Notes: a model not told the origin generated them from the letters alone. A stretch of 60,000 bases of DNA from Cristatella mucedo (GCA_009760855.2 WPIO01000005.1:8468001-8528000); one strand, 5' to 3'; shown: positions 23,056 to 35,299, counted from the first letter of the stretch. Program-made: numbers and translations.

Positions 23056-24788
23056 CTTGAAAGAGCATTATTATTACACCTCCATGGTCATCAATGTTCG
23101 TGCGCGAACCACTTGTTCTTTGGTTGCTAGCAATCAAGCCATTCTGTACCTTACATATAAAGTTATTTTGTTAATCTGGTACTCTGTTCTGTTACTCTAA
23201 AAACCAGAAGCGAGCTTTCTGCCACTGTCGCCACCTGAAATTATGTGCATTACTTCAGTCTTGTCCGAAGATGCATGTGCTCTCTCAGGCTGTGTCTGTG
23301 GCAAAACGAATTTGTATTTTATCTGGCCTTGTGCTTTTTGTGCTTGCTTGAGCATTGGCTAACTCATGCTAATCAGGTGTCCTGCTAATTGGTGGCACTC
23401 TGTGCGCTTTTGCCTTCTTTTATGAAGATGAAAGCATTGAGATGGATATGGATGAATGAGGATGAAAGTTTCTTTATTTTGCATGCTCTTCCTAGCATAC
23501 TACCTTATATGCATCTAATTTTTGATTACACTGCTTATGCCACTTATTTTTGTTCATCGATAGTTGCACAATATTACGCCTCAAAAATACAAAAAATCGC
23601 TCCCAGTACAAATCAATGCGCGATAAAGACACTATTATATTTGGCGTTAATACATATTTGATCAAGAAGGAACAGAATTCAGTGCACTGAATATTTTCCA
23701 TCCCATTTAGTCATATGACAAATCGGATTCACTATATATTTGCGCAAACAAGCTCATTACTTTAAGAAGTCATTAGTTTACCAATTCTATAACTATATGG
23801 TAAATATATTTTAAAAACTAGTCATCAGATGAGGTCTTAGGTAGCTTCATACATATAATTTATTGGTAGCAACATTCCAAGTCCACTACTTCCCACTTAC
23901 GAAGTGCTCGCTTTGCTCCTATAAATAAGCTGCGGCATGCGGGTTTTGTTAGACAAATAGCTAGGACACAGAAAGCCATGCCTCCCGTTGCGCAGCAATT
24001 CTTCAGCATAGACTCAAACCCGCTCGACGCATTTCTCTCTGGTGACTGCCCAGGAAGCCACTAACCGCGGCAACAAAGTGCCGCAATGCTGCTTTCTCCT
24101 TACAATTCAGCTCCTTGGTAAAGTAATCGCACTAGATTATCCTCTTTGTGTTTTAAGAGAAATTAGTTTTCACTCATAATTTCAAATGCTCAGAGAAGAA
24201 GTTTTGAAGGTACTCGAAGAATCTAAAACTGCACTGATAGAGCTGTGACAGATTCTACGTATTCTGTTAAAATGCATGACCGGCCAAAGTGAAAACTGCC
24301 TTAAAGATTTTACTTCAACAATGTTTACGCATTGTTTAGTTTAATTTTTTCCATTCCCCTTAGGATAAGATTCAGAGGTTTGAAACTTCATCATCAGTTA
24401 ATAAGTCTAAATGTAATCTGATGGTAGAAATGACCTTTAAAATTGTCGGTATCGTATTAAATTTAGTATTTTCTAAAGCCTCAGGTAGAGAGAATGCCAT
24501 GCAATAGTTTTGAGTCGCGTCAAGTGCGAATTTCATAGCATGCATCTAACTAGCCTAATTACAATAGGAGCTATGTTTCAAGTGAAACCAATTCCTCAAA
24601 AATTTCTTTGAAATAAATTGCATCACCATAGAAGATGAATCGAACAGGATGGAAGACATTGTCTGAATGGTGCACGTTTCGCTAGCAGTTCCAAATCAGC
24701 AGGCACAACCATTGTAGAGCAGCAGGGAAAACACATTCCGAGAAACTGTAAGTTGAGGGCTTGTAAGGCTACTGCTCTCTATACTCAC

Positions 24789-24904
24789 CTTCTCTTGTCT
24801 GAAACGGAAAGGTAAATCCATATCCCGTGCTTGAACCAGACGAAAATACTAAATAGGCGTTATCTTTGACCCAAATTTCATGCCAAGGCTTGGCGTTATT
24901 GTAT
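24789..24904 (-). CDS. Tandem CUB-domain protein, exon encoding second part of CUB-5
   Basis: This exon encodes residues 490-527. The acceptor is TCTTAG|A and the donor is GAAG|GTGAGT. The leading A completes AG of the exon at 31653-31878 (Arg), and the final G joins AC of the exon at 10019-10229 (Asp). The translation ends DNAYLVFSSGSSTGYGFTF, the typical final CUB strands with the Gly-Phe turn. The 38 codons are the same length as the CUB-3 second-part exon. There are no cysteines, which fits because both members of the second pair of CUB-5 lie in its first exon. Confidence 0.88.
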
Positions 24905-25081
24905 CTAAGATGATATTTTATTAAATATGTAGACAAACATAATATAACATATAGACATACAATTTATAAAATACTTGTATAATATATAAATGTACTATGT
25001 AATTATGTACTATCTGGATTTTGTGAGACGTACTTTATGAAATATATATTTATAAATACATAAATAATATTAAATACTAGG

Positions 25082-25200
25082 TGATTTAATAGCCTCTTTT
25101 TGTATAGTGGCAGAAGAGCTTTTACCGCTATCACCACTGCTTGCAGTGTCAACAAAGGATTGACCACTGCAGAATTTGAACCCGCGACTGCGGGGACCGA
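25082..25200 (-). mobile_element. SINE-2, left arm of an inverted pair
   Basis: GCCTCTTTTTGTATAGTGGC, AGAAGAGCTTTTACCGCTAT and CACCACTGCTTGCAGTGTCA are followed by AGAATTTGAACCCGCGACTG. The last is a degraded B box on minus. It faces the copy at 25250-25378. Confidence 0.75.
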
Positions 25201-25249
25201 GGTCGTGAAAGCAAGAGCCGCGATGGCACACTAAGTAAGACGGGTTGCT

Positions 25250-25378
25250 TTTTAACAAACTCAGTCCCGAGGCTGTGGGTTCGACTCCTGCCTTAAGCGA
25301 TTCTGTATTGTCTCTGAAAGCAGTGGTGATAGCCATAAAGGCTCTTCTGTCGCTATAAAAAAGAGGCTGTTTAATCAG
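25250..25378 (+). mobile_element. SINE-2, right arm of an inverted pair
   Basis: CGAGGCTGTGGGTTCGACTC (B box) is followed by AGCAGTGGTGATAGCCATAA, AGGCTCTTCTGTCGCTATAA and AGAGGCTGTTTAATCAGC. It is the reverse complement of the left arm over about 120 bp, with a 50-bp spacer. Together they could form a long hairpin in RNA or DNA. Confidence 0.75.
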
Positions 25379-26832
25379 CTGTGATTCATTAAACCCTTGC
25401 CTAGTGTGCCATCACAGCTCACCAATATTAATGACGTACCCGAATACAGAAATAAGCTTTTTAAGATAAATCAGGTAATCTTTGACACCGTGCTAAATAA
25501 GTTTTTTTATTTCTTATTAATAACTTTGCTACTAAGCTAAGTGCCAAATTAAAAGAGATATTTATTGACTCTTCTAAGTTTCAGCTCAGTGCTTACTACA
25601 TTAATACAGCTTATACTTAATACTCAGGTATTGAGATGCATTTTGAAAGATCTATTCTCATCAACTTAGAAAGGATACATTGAAATTCAAAGTTGGCGAA
25701 ATTTTAAACGATTTCATATACTTTTTGATGGATTTTTTTCTCTCAAGATAGCCTACACGTGACATACGTTCGTACGGACAACACAAACAGCTCCGATTTC
25801 AACGGGTTGATTTCTAAGCGTTATTCCTCAAATTATTTGATTTAAAAGAAAGTATACTAATAGTTTTACGATATTCACGTTTTTGAATTAAAATGCAATG
25901 CAAACTTAAGAAGATTCTCATTACATCCATTTTCACCAGTAGTTTTTTGATTTAAAAGTAAAGAATCCACATCCTTACCAGTCCATGCAAAGGCTATTTT
26001 AAATGGAAATGTACACCCGCGATCCGGCAATGCCATGCAGTTCAATTTGTATATAGGGATCTAGATGCAGTCGTTTTGATAAACGCAATTTAGCCCATCA
26101 AACAAGTCTAACGAGTATGAACATCCCAATCGAATGTACTGGGAGTCCTAGCTGTAACAGTTTAACCATATGATATCGATCCAAAGACCAAGGCAATAAG
26201 ATTAATTACATTATTAAGCAATCAGATCGGGGTGAAAGTATACTCAATGAGCACTACAGATTAAACAGTTATGTTTGGACCAAACCACGAATTTAGTCAG
26301 TGAATTATGGGATTATCTACTCAGAACAGCCAAGCAGCCGCTTATACATGTCTTAGTTAGTACTTGACTATTTAAGGCTTTATGCAGCCTAAGCAGTCAA
26401 ACAATGCAGCGCTAAGTATCGTAAGAGAGCAACATTTAAATTACGCCAGAGCTTACACGTTAGATACATGTAAACCTATTTTTCATGCCTGTCTCTCTGA
26501 CCACAGGTTCTTAAATGGCTTCCGGAAGCATCAGAGTAAGTGAATCGAGGTTATTTTAGGTCCTACTGATAAGTTAATCATTTGGATTAAGCAAAGGTAG
26601 TCTAAAAGTTGCTCGTGCTTTGCAGCTACCGGCTGCACCTATTTACTTTAGGATTCTTACTAGTAGCCTGGATATTAGACGTATTTATCTCTTAGGACGC
26701 CCCTAACTTTGGTGTAAGTATTATTGCTTGGTCTCATTTGCCTCGTTGTTAAAAGCCAGATGACGCATTAACCTCTCAGTTACCCTGCTAGTTTCCGTGA
26801 TGCAAAGAGTTGTACTGAGTAGCTATTAAGCC

Positions 26833-28190
26833 AACTTACTAGTTATGGTTCTTCTAGAGCGCCTCTCATCTCGCCTGGGCACCACTGGCACTGCTCTGCA
26901 GTGGTTCAGGTCCTATCTCAGTGGGAGACTCCAGAGTATTGACGTGAATGGACAAAGATCATCTGAGGTACCTCTGAAATATGGCGTACCTCAGGGCTAA
27001 GTGCTAGGTCCGGTTCTTTTCATGGTTTATACTCTCCCTTTTGCTGATGTGATTGCCAAGCACAATCTAGGCTTTCAGTTCTACGCGGATGACTCTCAGT
27101 TGTACCTTTGCTTTGATCCCTCCCAGCCTTCGAGCACCTCAAATTCTCTAAACTCACTAGCTGCATGTATTGATGACATCCGAACATGGATGGCAGAAAA
27201 TTTTCTAAAACTAAATTACGATAAAACTAACTTACTAGTTATGGGCAAGCCCTGTGTGATTCAGAAATTGGAAAGGCTGAAACTCAAAATTAGCTCTGCC
27301 AGCATATCTCCGGTTGAATCAGCTCGAAATCAAGGTGTCATATTCCAAAGCAACCTGTCGTTAGACGACCATATCTGCTCCACAGTCAAATCTGCCTATT
27401 TTCAGCTACATAACATTGCTAAAATTCGGGTTTATTTAGATGAGAATACCACATCTAAGTGAGTCCATGTATTCGTGACATCCCGTCTCGACTTCTGCAA
27501 CTCACTGCTAGCTGGCCTACCGGCATGTGCGATCAGGCGATTGCAGGTGGTGCAAAGCTCCTCAGCTAGGCTTTTCTGTCGTGAGCATCGCAGTTGCCAC
27601 ATTACTCCACTTCTCGCCGACCTGCACTGGCTACCAGTCAAGCAACAGATTGACTTCAAGGTTTTGTCACTCACTTTTAGGTCCCTTCATTCTTTGGCTC
27701 CAGCCTATCTCTCAGATCTACTCCCCAATCAGGCCAAGCATCGTACCACCCGCTTTTCGGAATCCAACAGTCTACAAATACCCCTTACGAACCTCAAATC
27801 CTTTGGGGACCGTGCATTTAGTTCGTATGCTCCCAAAACCTGGAACTCCCTCCCGAATTGAGTCAGAACATCCCCTGACCAGACAACATTTAAAAAGAAT
27901 TTTAAAACACAACTATTTAGGACAGCATTTAGTGGGTCCCTGTGATTTGTCCTTGATGTGCTTATGCGTGCTGACACTGTGCATGCTGCCACTAACCACA
28001 TTTGCATGCTGACCCTGTGCATGTCACCCATAACCATGTTATTCATTTTGTTTGTTTATCAAGCATGATTTTACTCACCATTCAATTACACTTCCCTTTG
28101 CAGCAAATGTAAAGCGCCTAGAAAGAGATTAAGTTCCCCGAGGGCGCTTTATCAATTGCATTATTATTATTGTTAATATTATCATTATTA
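26833..28190 (+). mobile_element. L2-like LINE, best-preserved copy
   Basis: It decodes in one frame from LLERLSSRLGTTGTALQWF through LKYGVPQG, a TAA stop, VLGPVLFMVYTLPF, then GFQFYADDSQLYLCFDPS with the YADD catalytic box intact. LKLNYDKTNLLVMGKP and, after one TGA at about 27460, LDFCNSLLAGLPACAIRRLQ and LADLHWLPVKQQIDFKVLS follow. The open frame stops near 27861. The 3' UTR ends AAAGCGCCTAGAAAGAGATT, AAGTTCCCCGAGGGCGCTTT and (ATT)n. RT domains of this type copy the element's RNA at the target site. Only two stops interrupt about 340 codons, so it is the youngest-looking copy here. It lacks the endonuclease half. Confidence 0.88.
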
Positions 28191-28839
28191 GTTCATTCTC
28201 AACTCTCGACACCTAGCTGTAATTGCGTTTCTTGTCAGTTGCTGAATTCCCTTGCCAAATTCGAACTTCTTGAGAGTATCGAATACGGAAACCCGTACAG
28301 TCAGCACTAGTTGTAAGCCTATCTAATGTTTTTTTTATGATATTGAGCAAGAAACTAGGTGCTTACGGCTATTTCAACACTTTCAGCTTCATGCACTTGG
28401 CCTGTGGCCTGTGGCTTACCATGTTCGAACTCTATTGGCCGGCCTGCATTTCCGCACTGAAGCTGGCTAGGGCTTGAGCTTCACCTACTGCTAGTGAGCC
28501 GTTCCAATCGATTCTGAATTTACCCTGCTGCGATGCACCTCTAGCATTTCTGCAGTGCACATTGGCCACGGAAGTCGGTCGAGTCTGTAGATTGGCGGAC
28601 TGTTAATTGCTTCTCTATCAGATGCGATCCAACTTGCCTATTATCATTCGCTATCGCTATCATATTAAGTTCGAATACGCTCCTGGTTACAGACACTGCT
28701 GCTAGGATTCATGAACTGTTTGTATCATGTAGAAAGCCTACTCAAAGCAAGGGTGAAGGCAAAAAGATTGGCTCGCTCAGAATCCCTGTATTGTCTTGTG
28801 GGTGATCACCACACGCACTGCTGTGAATCTCTTTAACTA

Positions 28840-30765
28840 GGTTATCAGGCCTGCTATTACCCGGCAGCTCATGTTAACGCCACTCGTTGGGATTTTTGCT
28901 CAATTTTCAATAAAGTCCTAATAATGCCTTAAAATAATATTAACGACAATCTCGATCTGTTTGCTTTGACCAATACCGGGCTAAAACCGACTAAGGGGCC
29001 TAACATAAGCGACACCTTCAGATGGGTTAGTCCTTATTCCATACCCATTGGTCAATAAAAAATGGCCGATGAGTCACAATGATTGCACTATCATCCCACA
29101 ATTCTAAATTACCTATAATCCTTAGTAACCATTCTTTCGAATGTCTATTTTTTGAGTACATCCAACGGCAAGCTGACAACGTTGGCTGTAATTAATTGCC
29201 ACTCGTATCGAGTCCGTCTTTCTTCACAGCAGATTCCTCTGATCTCAATTTCGCTTCTGCCTGCAAGGATTTGATCTTTCCTCAATATTGATAACCACCA
29301 TTCATTTGAAAATTTAACTGACGTTTCTAGTGCCGAATACGTGCACAGATTGACTAATTTTCTCTTGAGGCTCATAAGTATGACCCAACTTAAATCAAGG
29401 TCACATACTTGACCAACTATTTTCCCACAAGTGAATGCTTTTACCTTTATCATTCCCAAGCATTTTCTTATCTGACCACATGCGAATCTTATCCTCTCTA
29501 CCGTGCTTGCCATCCTTAGCATACAATTCTAAGAATAGTGTAACCTCAAGACCCTTGCCATCAATGCTGTTCATGCCGCCCCTTCTACTTATTCCCTCTT
29601 TCAACCTGTCATCATTGGTAGAATGACACTGTACGATACTTGTATGCCTAAAGCAACCGTAAATCTCTGACAATGCACAATGCCTTCCTTCATAAAAACT
29701 TCCAATCGTTTACCAGAGGCATTAACAAAGCTCCGCCAATTAACGCTAAACTTGTGAAAGCATACCGAACGTCAGGACTCCAGATGCATTGTCGAACATA
29801 AGAAGATTAATGGAAATAATACCACTCAATCCTAGAAAAGACCCGTTCAAGCTTCTGCAAGCTATCGTTGAATCACAGATGCAAAATCGAAAAAATGTGG
29901 CAAGCTACAATTAACATCCTCGTACTATGACTTGGTCCTCCCAGGCCTAGCTGAACTGCCGCACCAGATTCATCCTCCTCGTGCCCTTAGATTCTTGACA
30001 GCTGCCCGATTAGCTCTTTATTTAGTTGCAATTGTAGTGATCTAGACAAGATCAGAAAGCCGTCCCTATTGTGGTTGCATCCTTCTGGAATACTGTCCTT
30101 CAATATAACCACACACGACACCATTACCTCAATATAGAGGAGCATCTTACTGTCCACGTTCCAGGAGGCTACGAGTGACCTCACCGTGAAACTCAGCAAA
30201 GAGTGTAAGAAGATTACTAGGGCCATTAGAAGCTAGACCCTCCACTCATACTTCTAGGATTCCTAGATCTGCTGCTGCCCTACATGAGCAACATAATGAA
30301 TATGTTGTTAGCCTCAGGTCACATCCTTGCACCTTTTAAAAAAAGGTTGTTTTAAGCCAATAATTAGGGACGCAAAACTATACCAAGAGAAATTGAGCAG
30401 CTTCCAACCATTCTCCCTTTTACAGTTCTTCTGCTGTAGCACACACGAACGAGTTATGTCAGGCCAGCCGAACTTATATTTCGAAATTTCAGAACTATTA
30501 AGTCTGGCTTTAGAGCTAATCACTCCACAGAGTCGGTATTGCTTAGAGTGTATAGCGACTTTCTTTGGAATGCAGTCTGGCGTAAAATCTCTCTGTTTGA
30601 TTCACTTGGTCTTTCGGCAGCGCTTGATGCTATTGAGCAAAGGTCTTCTCGACTTCTTCTCATCTCGCTTTTCCACTCGTGGATGGCAGAAAACGTTCTC
30701 AAATTGAATGAGGATAAAATTAGCTTATTAGAAATTGGAAAGATGCCTGCATGTTGCTAAAACTT
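28840..30765 (+). mobile_element. L2-like LINE, endonuclease to early RT, decayed
   Basis: The 5' half of the LINE is recognisable by comparison with 51900-53820. NLNQGHILDQLFSH is an endonuclease block (usual HTLDLV-type motif), and FLSDHMRI is the SDH catalytic motif region. The RT start follows at about 30360-30640 (LEITPQSRYCLECIATF in one frame, LRVYSDFL in another). At about 30665 it jumps from the LSSRL block straight to WMAENVLKLNEDKISLLEIG, skipping the RT core, an internal deletion. Many stops and frame changes are present. The limits at the left are uncertain. Confidence 0.65.
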
Positions 30766-31652
30766 TCTGCCCAGTTAGTGAGTTTTTTGGGTTTGGGAGC
30801 ACTGAAATTGTGCATGATTATGACTTGGCAATAAGCAGGCTTTTTGCACGCTATTGTAAAGTTCGTAGAGCATGGTTTTTTACTTTCTTGCAGCTATTCA
30901 TTATTTAGGACTATGTATATTATTATTAAAAGTTCATTGGTAGCCTTATATGCCCCTAAAATTGCCGATACATTTTTAGGATGTATTTTTAATATTGAAA
31001 TGGTTTTTAAAAACAAATTTCTAATTTATATTTATTTACAATGTTTATAGGTCTATATACAATAAACTAATGTAAATAAGATTTTTATTGCCGGTGCGCG
31101 AGAAAAAAGGAAAGGTGACACTAAAATAATAATACTCATATATTGATAACTTTAATTCAGCATTCCTAGGGGCGTAAAGAAAGTTTAGGAAATCTTAAAT
31201 TTCACAAAGTATAGCGAATTAAAATGCTAACAGAACTTTATTATCAAGGAAGTCTAATTCAAAACGAAAACCCCTAACAGTGCTGTTTTCTAGCTTTTAT
31301 AGAACCTTTGGAAGTTCTTATATGTATTCATATTCATGAAATGGATCCATATAGGAATTTGCATAGACGCATATTACAGAAGATTTAATCTTATCTGTAG
31401 GAAATACGTTTTTTGATGAGGGCGCTTGCAACACAATTGATTTTAACTGCAATGCATAAGGAGACTAAAGTTCGAAAATAGTCAATCGTATTTTCACTTG
31501 AACTTGTGGCTTGTTAAGGGTATAACATGAATCCTGACTGATTTCTGCCTTTAGAGAAAGATGTTTCAAGTAATAAACTGTGTTATCCTCGATATAAATT
31601 GCTTTGTTTAAGTTCAAACAGAGTACAGCAGTGCCAGCTTTGCAGTGCTTAC

Positions 31653-31878
31653 CTTCCAATGAGACGGCTCACATTAGCCCATTCAGAGCTATAAATGCTC
31701 AGGCCACAATCCGTGCACTGCCCAGTGGTAGGCACGCTGAATGGTCCAGCTTGCAAGACAATAGTTGCGTTTTTAAGGCTGGACACTAACTTCCAACGGC
31801 AAACAATGTTTGTTGGGTAGGTACTTGGGAAGTTTGGAGATAAGATCGTCCCATATCCGAGAAAGTTCATTTCGCAGG
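31653..31878 (-). CDS. Tandem CUB-domain protein, exon encoding first part of CUB-5
   Basis: This exon encodes residues 415-488. The acceptor is TTCTCTTCTTAG|CC and the donor is GGAAG|GTAAGC. CC plus the terminal C of the exon at 31953-32074 gives Pro, then CEMNFLGYGTILS and SPNFPSTYPTNIVCRW, the CUB core. The second cysteine pair is compact (GQCTDCGLSIY). The exon ends VSRLIG plus AG, continuing as Arg in the exon at 24789-24904. At 74 codons it is the longest first-part exon. Only 74 bp of intron separates it from the preceding exon, so in this stretch the original compact gene structure has survived repeat insertion. Confidence 0.92.
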
Positions 31879-31952
31879 CTAAGAAGAGAATTCGCAAAGT
31901 TATAAGTGAGAAATGAGAATCTATTTAAAATATGGTGCTTGCGAGAGCTTAC

Positions 31953-32074
31953 GTTCAGAGGTGACGCTAAGAAGTAATCCTCCAGAGCTGCTAGCGAAAG
32001 AAAAGGAAGCGGTGAACGTCAGCAGTCCGCTCTCTCCAAGCATTGTGTCTGGAGGTCGCTGGTCGTGAGTGTAA
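31953..32074 (-). CDS. Tandem CUB-domain protein, exon encoding second part of CUB-4
   Basis: This exon encodes residues 374-413. The acceptor is TTTACTTTACAG|T and the donor is GAAC|GTAAGC. The initial T completes AA from the exon at 40045-40234 (Asn). The translation includes SGLLTFTASFSFASSSGGLL, a run of alternating hydrophobic residues as in final CUB strands, and ends LSVTSE. No cysteine is present here or in the late part of its partner exon, so CUB-4 keeps only the first disulphide. Similarity to CUB is weaker than in the first-part exons; the main support is the phase match on both sides, the length and the splice sites. Confidence 0.82.
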
Positions 32075-32967
32075 CTGTAAAGTAAATTTATAAAAGTATT
32101 CAATACTATGAACACCAAATGTTATAAATTTTTAACATTAGATACAGTATATTTATTTAAATAAAAATCTTTTGAAAAACCATGCCTCACTGACATTCTT
32201 CACTTCATGTCTGTCTTTAAAGTTTGAAGCTTTTAGGCCATACTTGGTAGTTTTTTATTGAATTAAAATGACCTCAGAATATTTGTATTCTGGTTGCAAA
32301 GATTCTAATAATGCTAATTTGCCCATAATTCAATTAAAGCTTTAGGTGCATGAAGCATGATTACTTTACACGATCAATGATCTTGTATGCTATCTACTGC
32401 TATAGAGGTTGATCATATAACATTGCTCGCGCTTAACTGCCCCTGGCACACAATTAGTAAATGGAAGCCCAGGGCAGCATTTCAGTAGAAGATTTTTGAA
32501 ACAAAACAGTTTAAAACTAATTAAGTTTTAATTTAGCTTAATTCGTAACGGAGGATTGTATTAATGGATGCTTATGGTGGCAGGGTTAAACAAATGCCTG
32601 CCGGACCTGTAGTCTGTTATTTCCCAGTAACTTCGTACATTAATCCAATGATCACCCTCAAAAATCACTAAAAATGTACTAATTTTGCAGCTTTTCCTAA
32701 GAGCTTGATCTACATTATAAAAAGTTCGTGTGTCAAGAGCTATCCAAGAATAAAGTTGCTGAGAAAGTTGAGAGTTGCATTAAGTTTTTTTAAGGTACAA
32801 CAGTGACTGTCTCTAGCTAAGGTTCTACAATGCTTATCGAGATAGTGCACGATTCGGCTAAGTAACCGGGTCCTGATACTAGCAAATTGCAGAACATGCT
32901 TTCCAAAGCTTGGCACGGAGGAGCTTTGAAGATTTATGTAGTAACTCAATAAGAAATATATTAGCTG

Positions 32968-33030
32968 TATTGACAGCCTCATTTGTATACCAGCAGAAGT
33001 TCCTGGACGACTGTCGCCATCGTTTGCATG
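32968..33030 (-). mobile_element. SINE-2 3' end fragment
   Basis: GACAGCCTCATTTGTATACC, AGCAGAAGTTCCTGGACGAC and TGTCGCCATCGTTTGCATG are the terminal 60 bp of SINE-2. The fragment is cut exactly where the (ATT)n tail of an L2 copy begins, so the L2 probably inserted into it. Confidence 0.6.
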
Positions 33031-33888
33031 ATAATAATGATAATAATAATGCACTTGATAAAGCGCTCACAGAGAACTCAATCTCTTTCTAGGCGCTTTA
33101 CATTTACTGCAAAGGAAAGCGCGATTGAATGGTGAGTAATATCATGCTGGATAAACAAACGAAATAAATAACATTGTTAGGGTGACATGCACACGGTCAG
33201 CATGCAAATGTGGTTGGTGGCGGCAGGCACAGTGTCAGCACTCATAAGCACGTGAAGGACGAATCACAGGAACCCACTTAATGCTGTTCTAAATAGGTGT
33301 GTTTTAAAGTTCTTTTTAAATGTCGTCAAGTCAGGGGATGTTTTGATGCATGTCGGAAGGGAGTTCCAGGCTTTGAGCATACGAACTAAATGCACAGTCT
33401 TCAAAGGATTTGAGGTTTGTACGAGGTACTTGTAGACTGTTGCATTCCGAAAAGCGGGTGGTACGATGCTTGGCCTGGTGGGGAAGTAGATCTGAGAGAT
33501 AGGCTGGAGCCAAAGAAGGAAGGGACCTAAAAGTGAGCGACAAAGCCTTGAAGTCAATCTGTTGTTTGACTGGTAGCCAGTCCAGGTCGGCGAGAAGTGG
33601 TGTAATGTGGCAACTGCGATGCTTACGACAGACAAGCCGAGCTGTGGAGTTTTGTACCAGCTGCAATCGCCTGATCACATATACTGGTTAGCCAATAAGC
33701 AGTGAGTTGCAGAAGTCGAGACAGGATGTCACGAATGCATGTACCAACTTGGACGTGGCATCCTTGTCTAAACAAAACCGAATTTTAGCAAATTTATGAA
33801 GCTGAAAATAGGCAGATTTGACTGTGGAGCTGATATGGTCGTCTAACGAGAGGTCGCTTTGGAAAATGACACCTAGATTTCGAGCTTT
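33030..33888 (-). mobile_element. L2-like LINE, 3' part
   Basis: (TAA)n, CACTTGATAAAGCGCTCACA, GAGAACTCAATCTCTTTCTA and GGCGCTTTAC at the left are the L2 3' end on minus. The minus strand decodes LADLDWLPVKQQIDFKALSL and LTFRSLPSLAPAYLSDLL, with a frame shift close to the end. It is 5'-truncated at the block ACACCTAGATTTCGAGCT. Confidence 0.85.
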
Positions 33889-33984
33889 GTGTTCTTACTT
33901 TTTCATAATTCAGTACTTCTACGAACGAATATCCTCTTTATCTAGCCATGAGTGTTTCGATTTTGCAGTTGGCAGTTTGCAGTT

Positions 33985-34072
33985 GGCAGTAATGGATTGC
34001 CTACAGCAGGATTCCATCTCACGACCTTGGTCTTGAAGAGCGAGCACCTTTCCTGCTTGGCTATTACATGAG
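33985..34072 (-). mobile_element. tRNA-like SINE head fragment
   Basis: The minus strand reads AATAGCCAAGCAGGAAAGGT, GCTCGCTCTTCAAGACCAAG and GTCGTGAGATGGAATCCTGC, a decayed tRNA-like head related to the SINE-1 and SINE-2 heads. No tail is recognised. Confidence 0.45.
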
Positions 34073-35299
34073 TAGCTTCCGAAAAAATTAGACATAATAA
34101 CACAGTTGAAAATCAAGCTTTACCATCAATAAAAAGCCAAAATTGAAACACTCTTGGCTAGATAAAAAGAAATTCGTTCGTAAAGGTACTGAATTATGAA
34201 AAAGTAAGAACACACGGCTCATAGGAACATGAAAAGAAAAAAATAATCTAGATCAATGAAAACTGATCTGAGCAGATGCATCTGAAGCCGAGACTTGAGT
34301 GATGCAAAGCAATTTCATGCAGTGGTAAAAGCTGGGAGAGAGATAGAGAGAGAAGAAGACGTTCGTACCATGTTATCCAAGGGCACGCCTATCCAAAAGC
34401 ACGGTTATTAATCTATTTAGATTTTAGTGCAAGTATTTGTGGGGTAGCTGGAAGAAAAAGAGCTGATGGGAATAAAGATGTCAGAAAGGTACGTAGATGC
34501 CAGAGAGTAAAGCGATTGCTAATGCAGAAAGTGGATTTGCAGAGGCGACTTGACAATTGATAGTAAGCCAGCGAAGATGAACATAGGTCTGCCTAAAGTC
34601 ATCCCACAATCACGGCCGCTTTAATAGACATGTGATTCTTTGCACTCACACTGGTCTCGGCTTGTTCGCTAACTACGGGTTCCGTCTTTATCTTTCCAAT
34701 TGATATCGTTGACTAGTGAAGGGGGACCCAAAACAATTTGGCACTGTGACACTATAAAATAGAGGTGTCAACAGACGCTCTAAAAGATTTTGCTGATAGG
34801 CTGTGTGCTGCTGAAATATCTTAAAGAAACATTAGATATGTTCAAACTTAATTGGAATATTTCAAAAGGTGAATGCAGGTTAAAAGCATTGCATTTTCCG
34901 TGAAATGATTAGCTGAAATATTCGACGGGAGCAATATAGAAAGATCTGCTTAAATCATGCAATAGTTGTGCTGAAGAACGAAGAGTCTAAGAGTCCGTTT
35001 AAGAGTCCGTTCAAAATATAAATGGCATGAATTATAATGGACCAACACTTCTTAGTGTGTAATGAAGTAAGTACTCTTTTAGGCCTCAATGTTTTATTTA
35101 CTTATGCTCTCACAATATGAGATTTAAACGCTAAGAAAAAAATATCTTAACTTTCAGTTTACATCAATAGAAGTACGCTCTACGCACCTATGGAACCGTA
35201 TAAATTCAGCACATCATCGTATTAACTTACAATCTTGCAACCAGTGTCAACAACATTCAGATTTCAATGGCTTCCTAAATCTGTTTGACTACGTATGAC

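Larger units (their letters stand above)
10230..24788 (-). other. 14.6-kb intron between CUB-5 and CUB-6
   Basis: Phase 1 intron, the longest one seen (14559 bp). Elements found in it are listed separately. I see nothing identifiable at 10230-13789, 15200-15755, 16966-18009, 18176-19499 or 23056-24788; these are AT-rich with only short chance ORFs. Confidence 0.7.
24905..31652 (-). other. 6.7-kb intron inside CUB-5
   Basis: Phase 2 intron of 6748 bp. It contains an inverted SINE-2 pair and two L2-like copies, listed separately. Nothing was identified at 25380-26830, 28195-28835 or 30770-31650. Confidence 0.75.

Noticed and set aside
23389-23661. 90-codon plus ORF
   Set aside because: No domain, low-complexity hydrophobic composition and no splice or promoter context; compatible with chance.
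29145-29673. Minus-strand ORFs up to 125 codons
   Set aside because: They run antisense to a decayed L2 endonuclease-linker region on the plus strand and show no domain.
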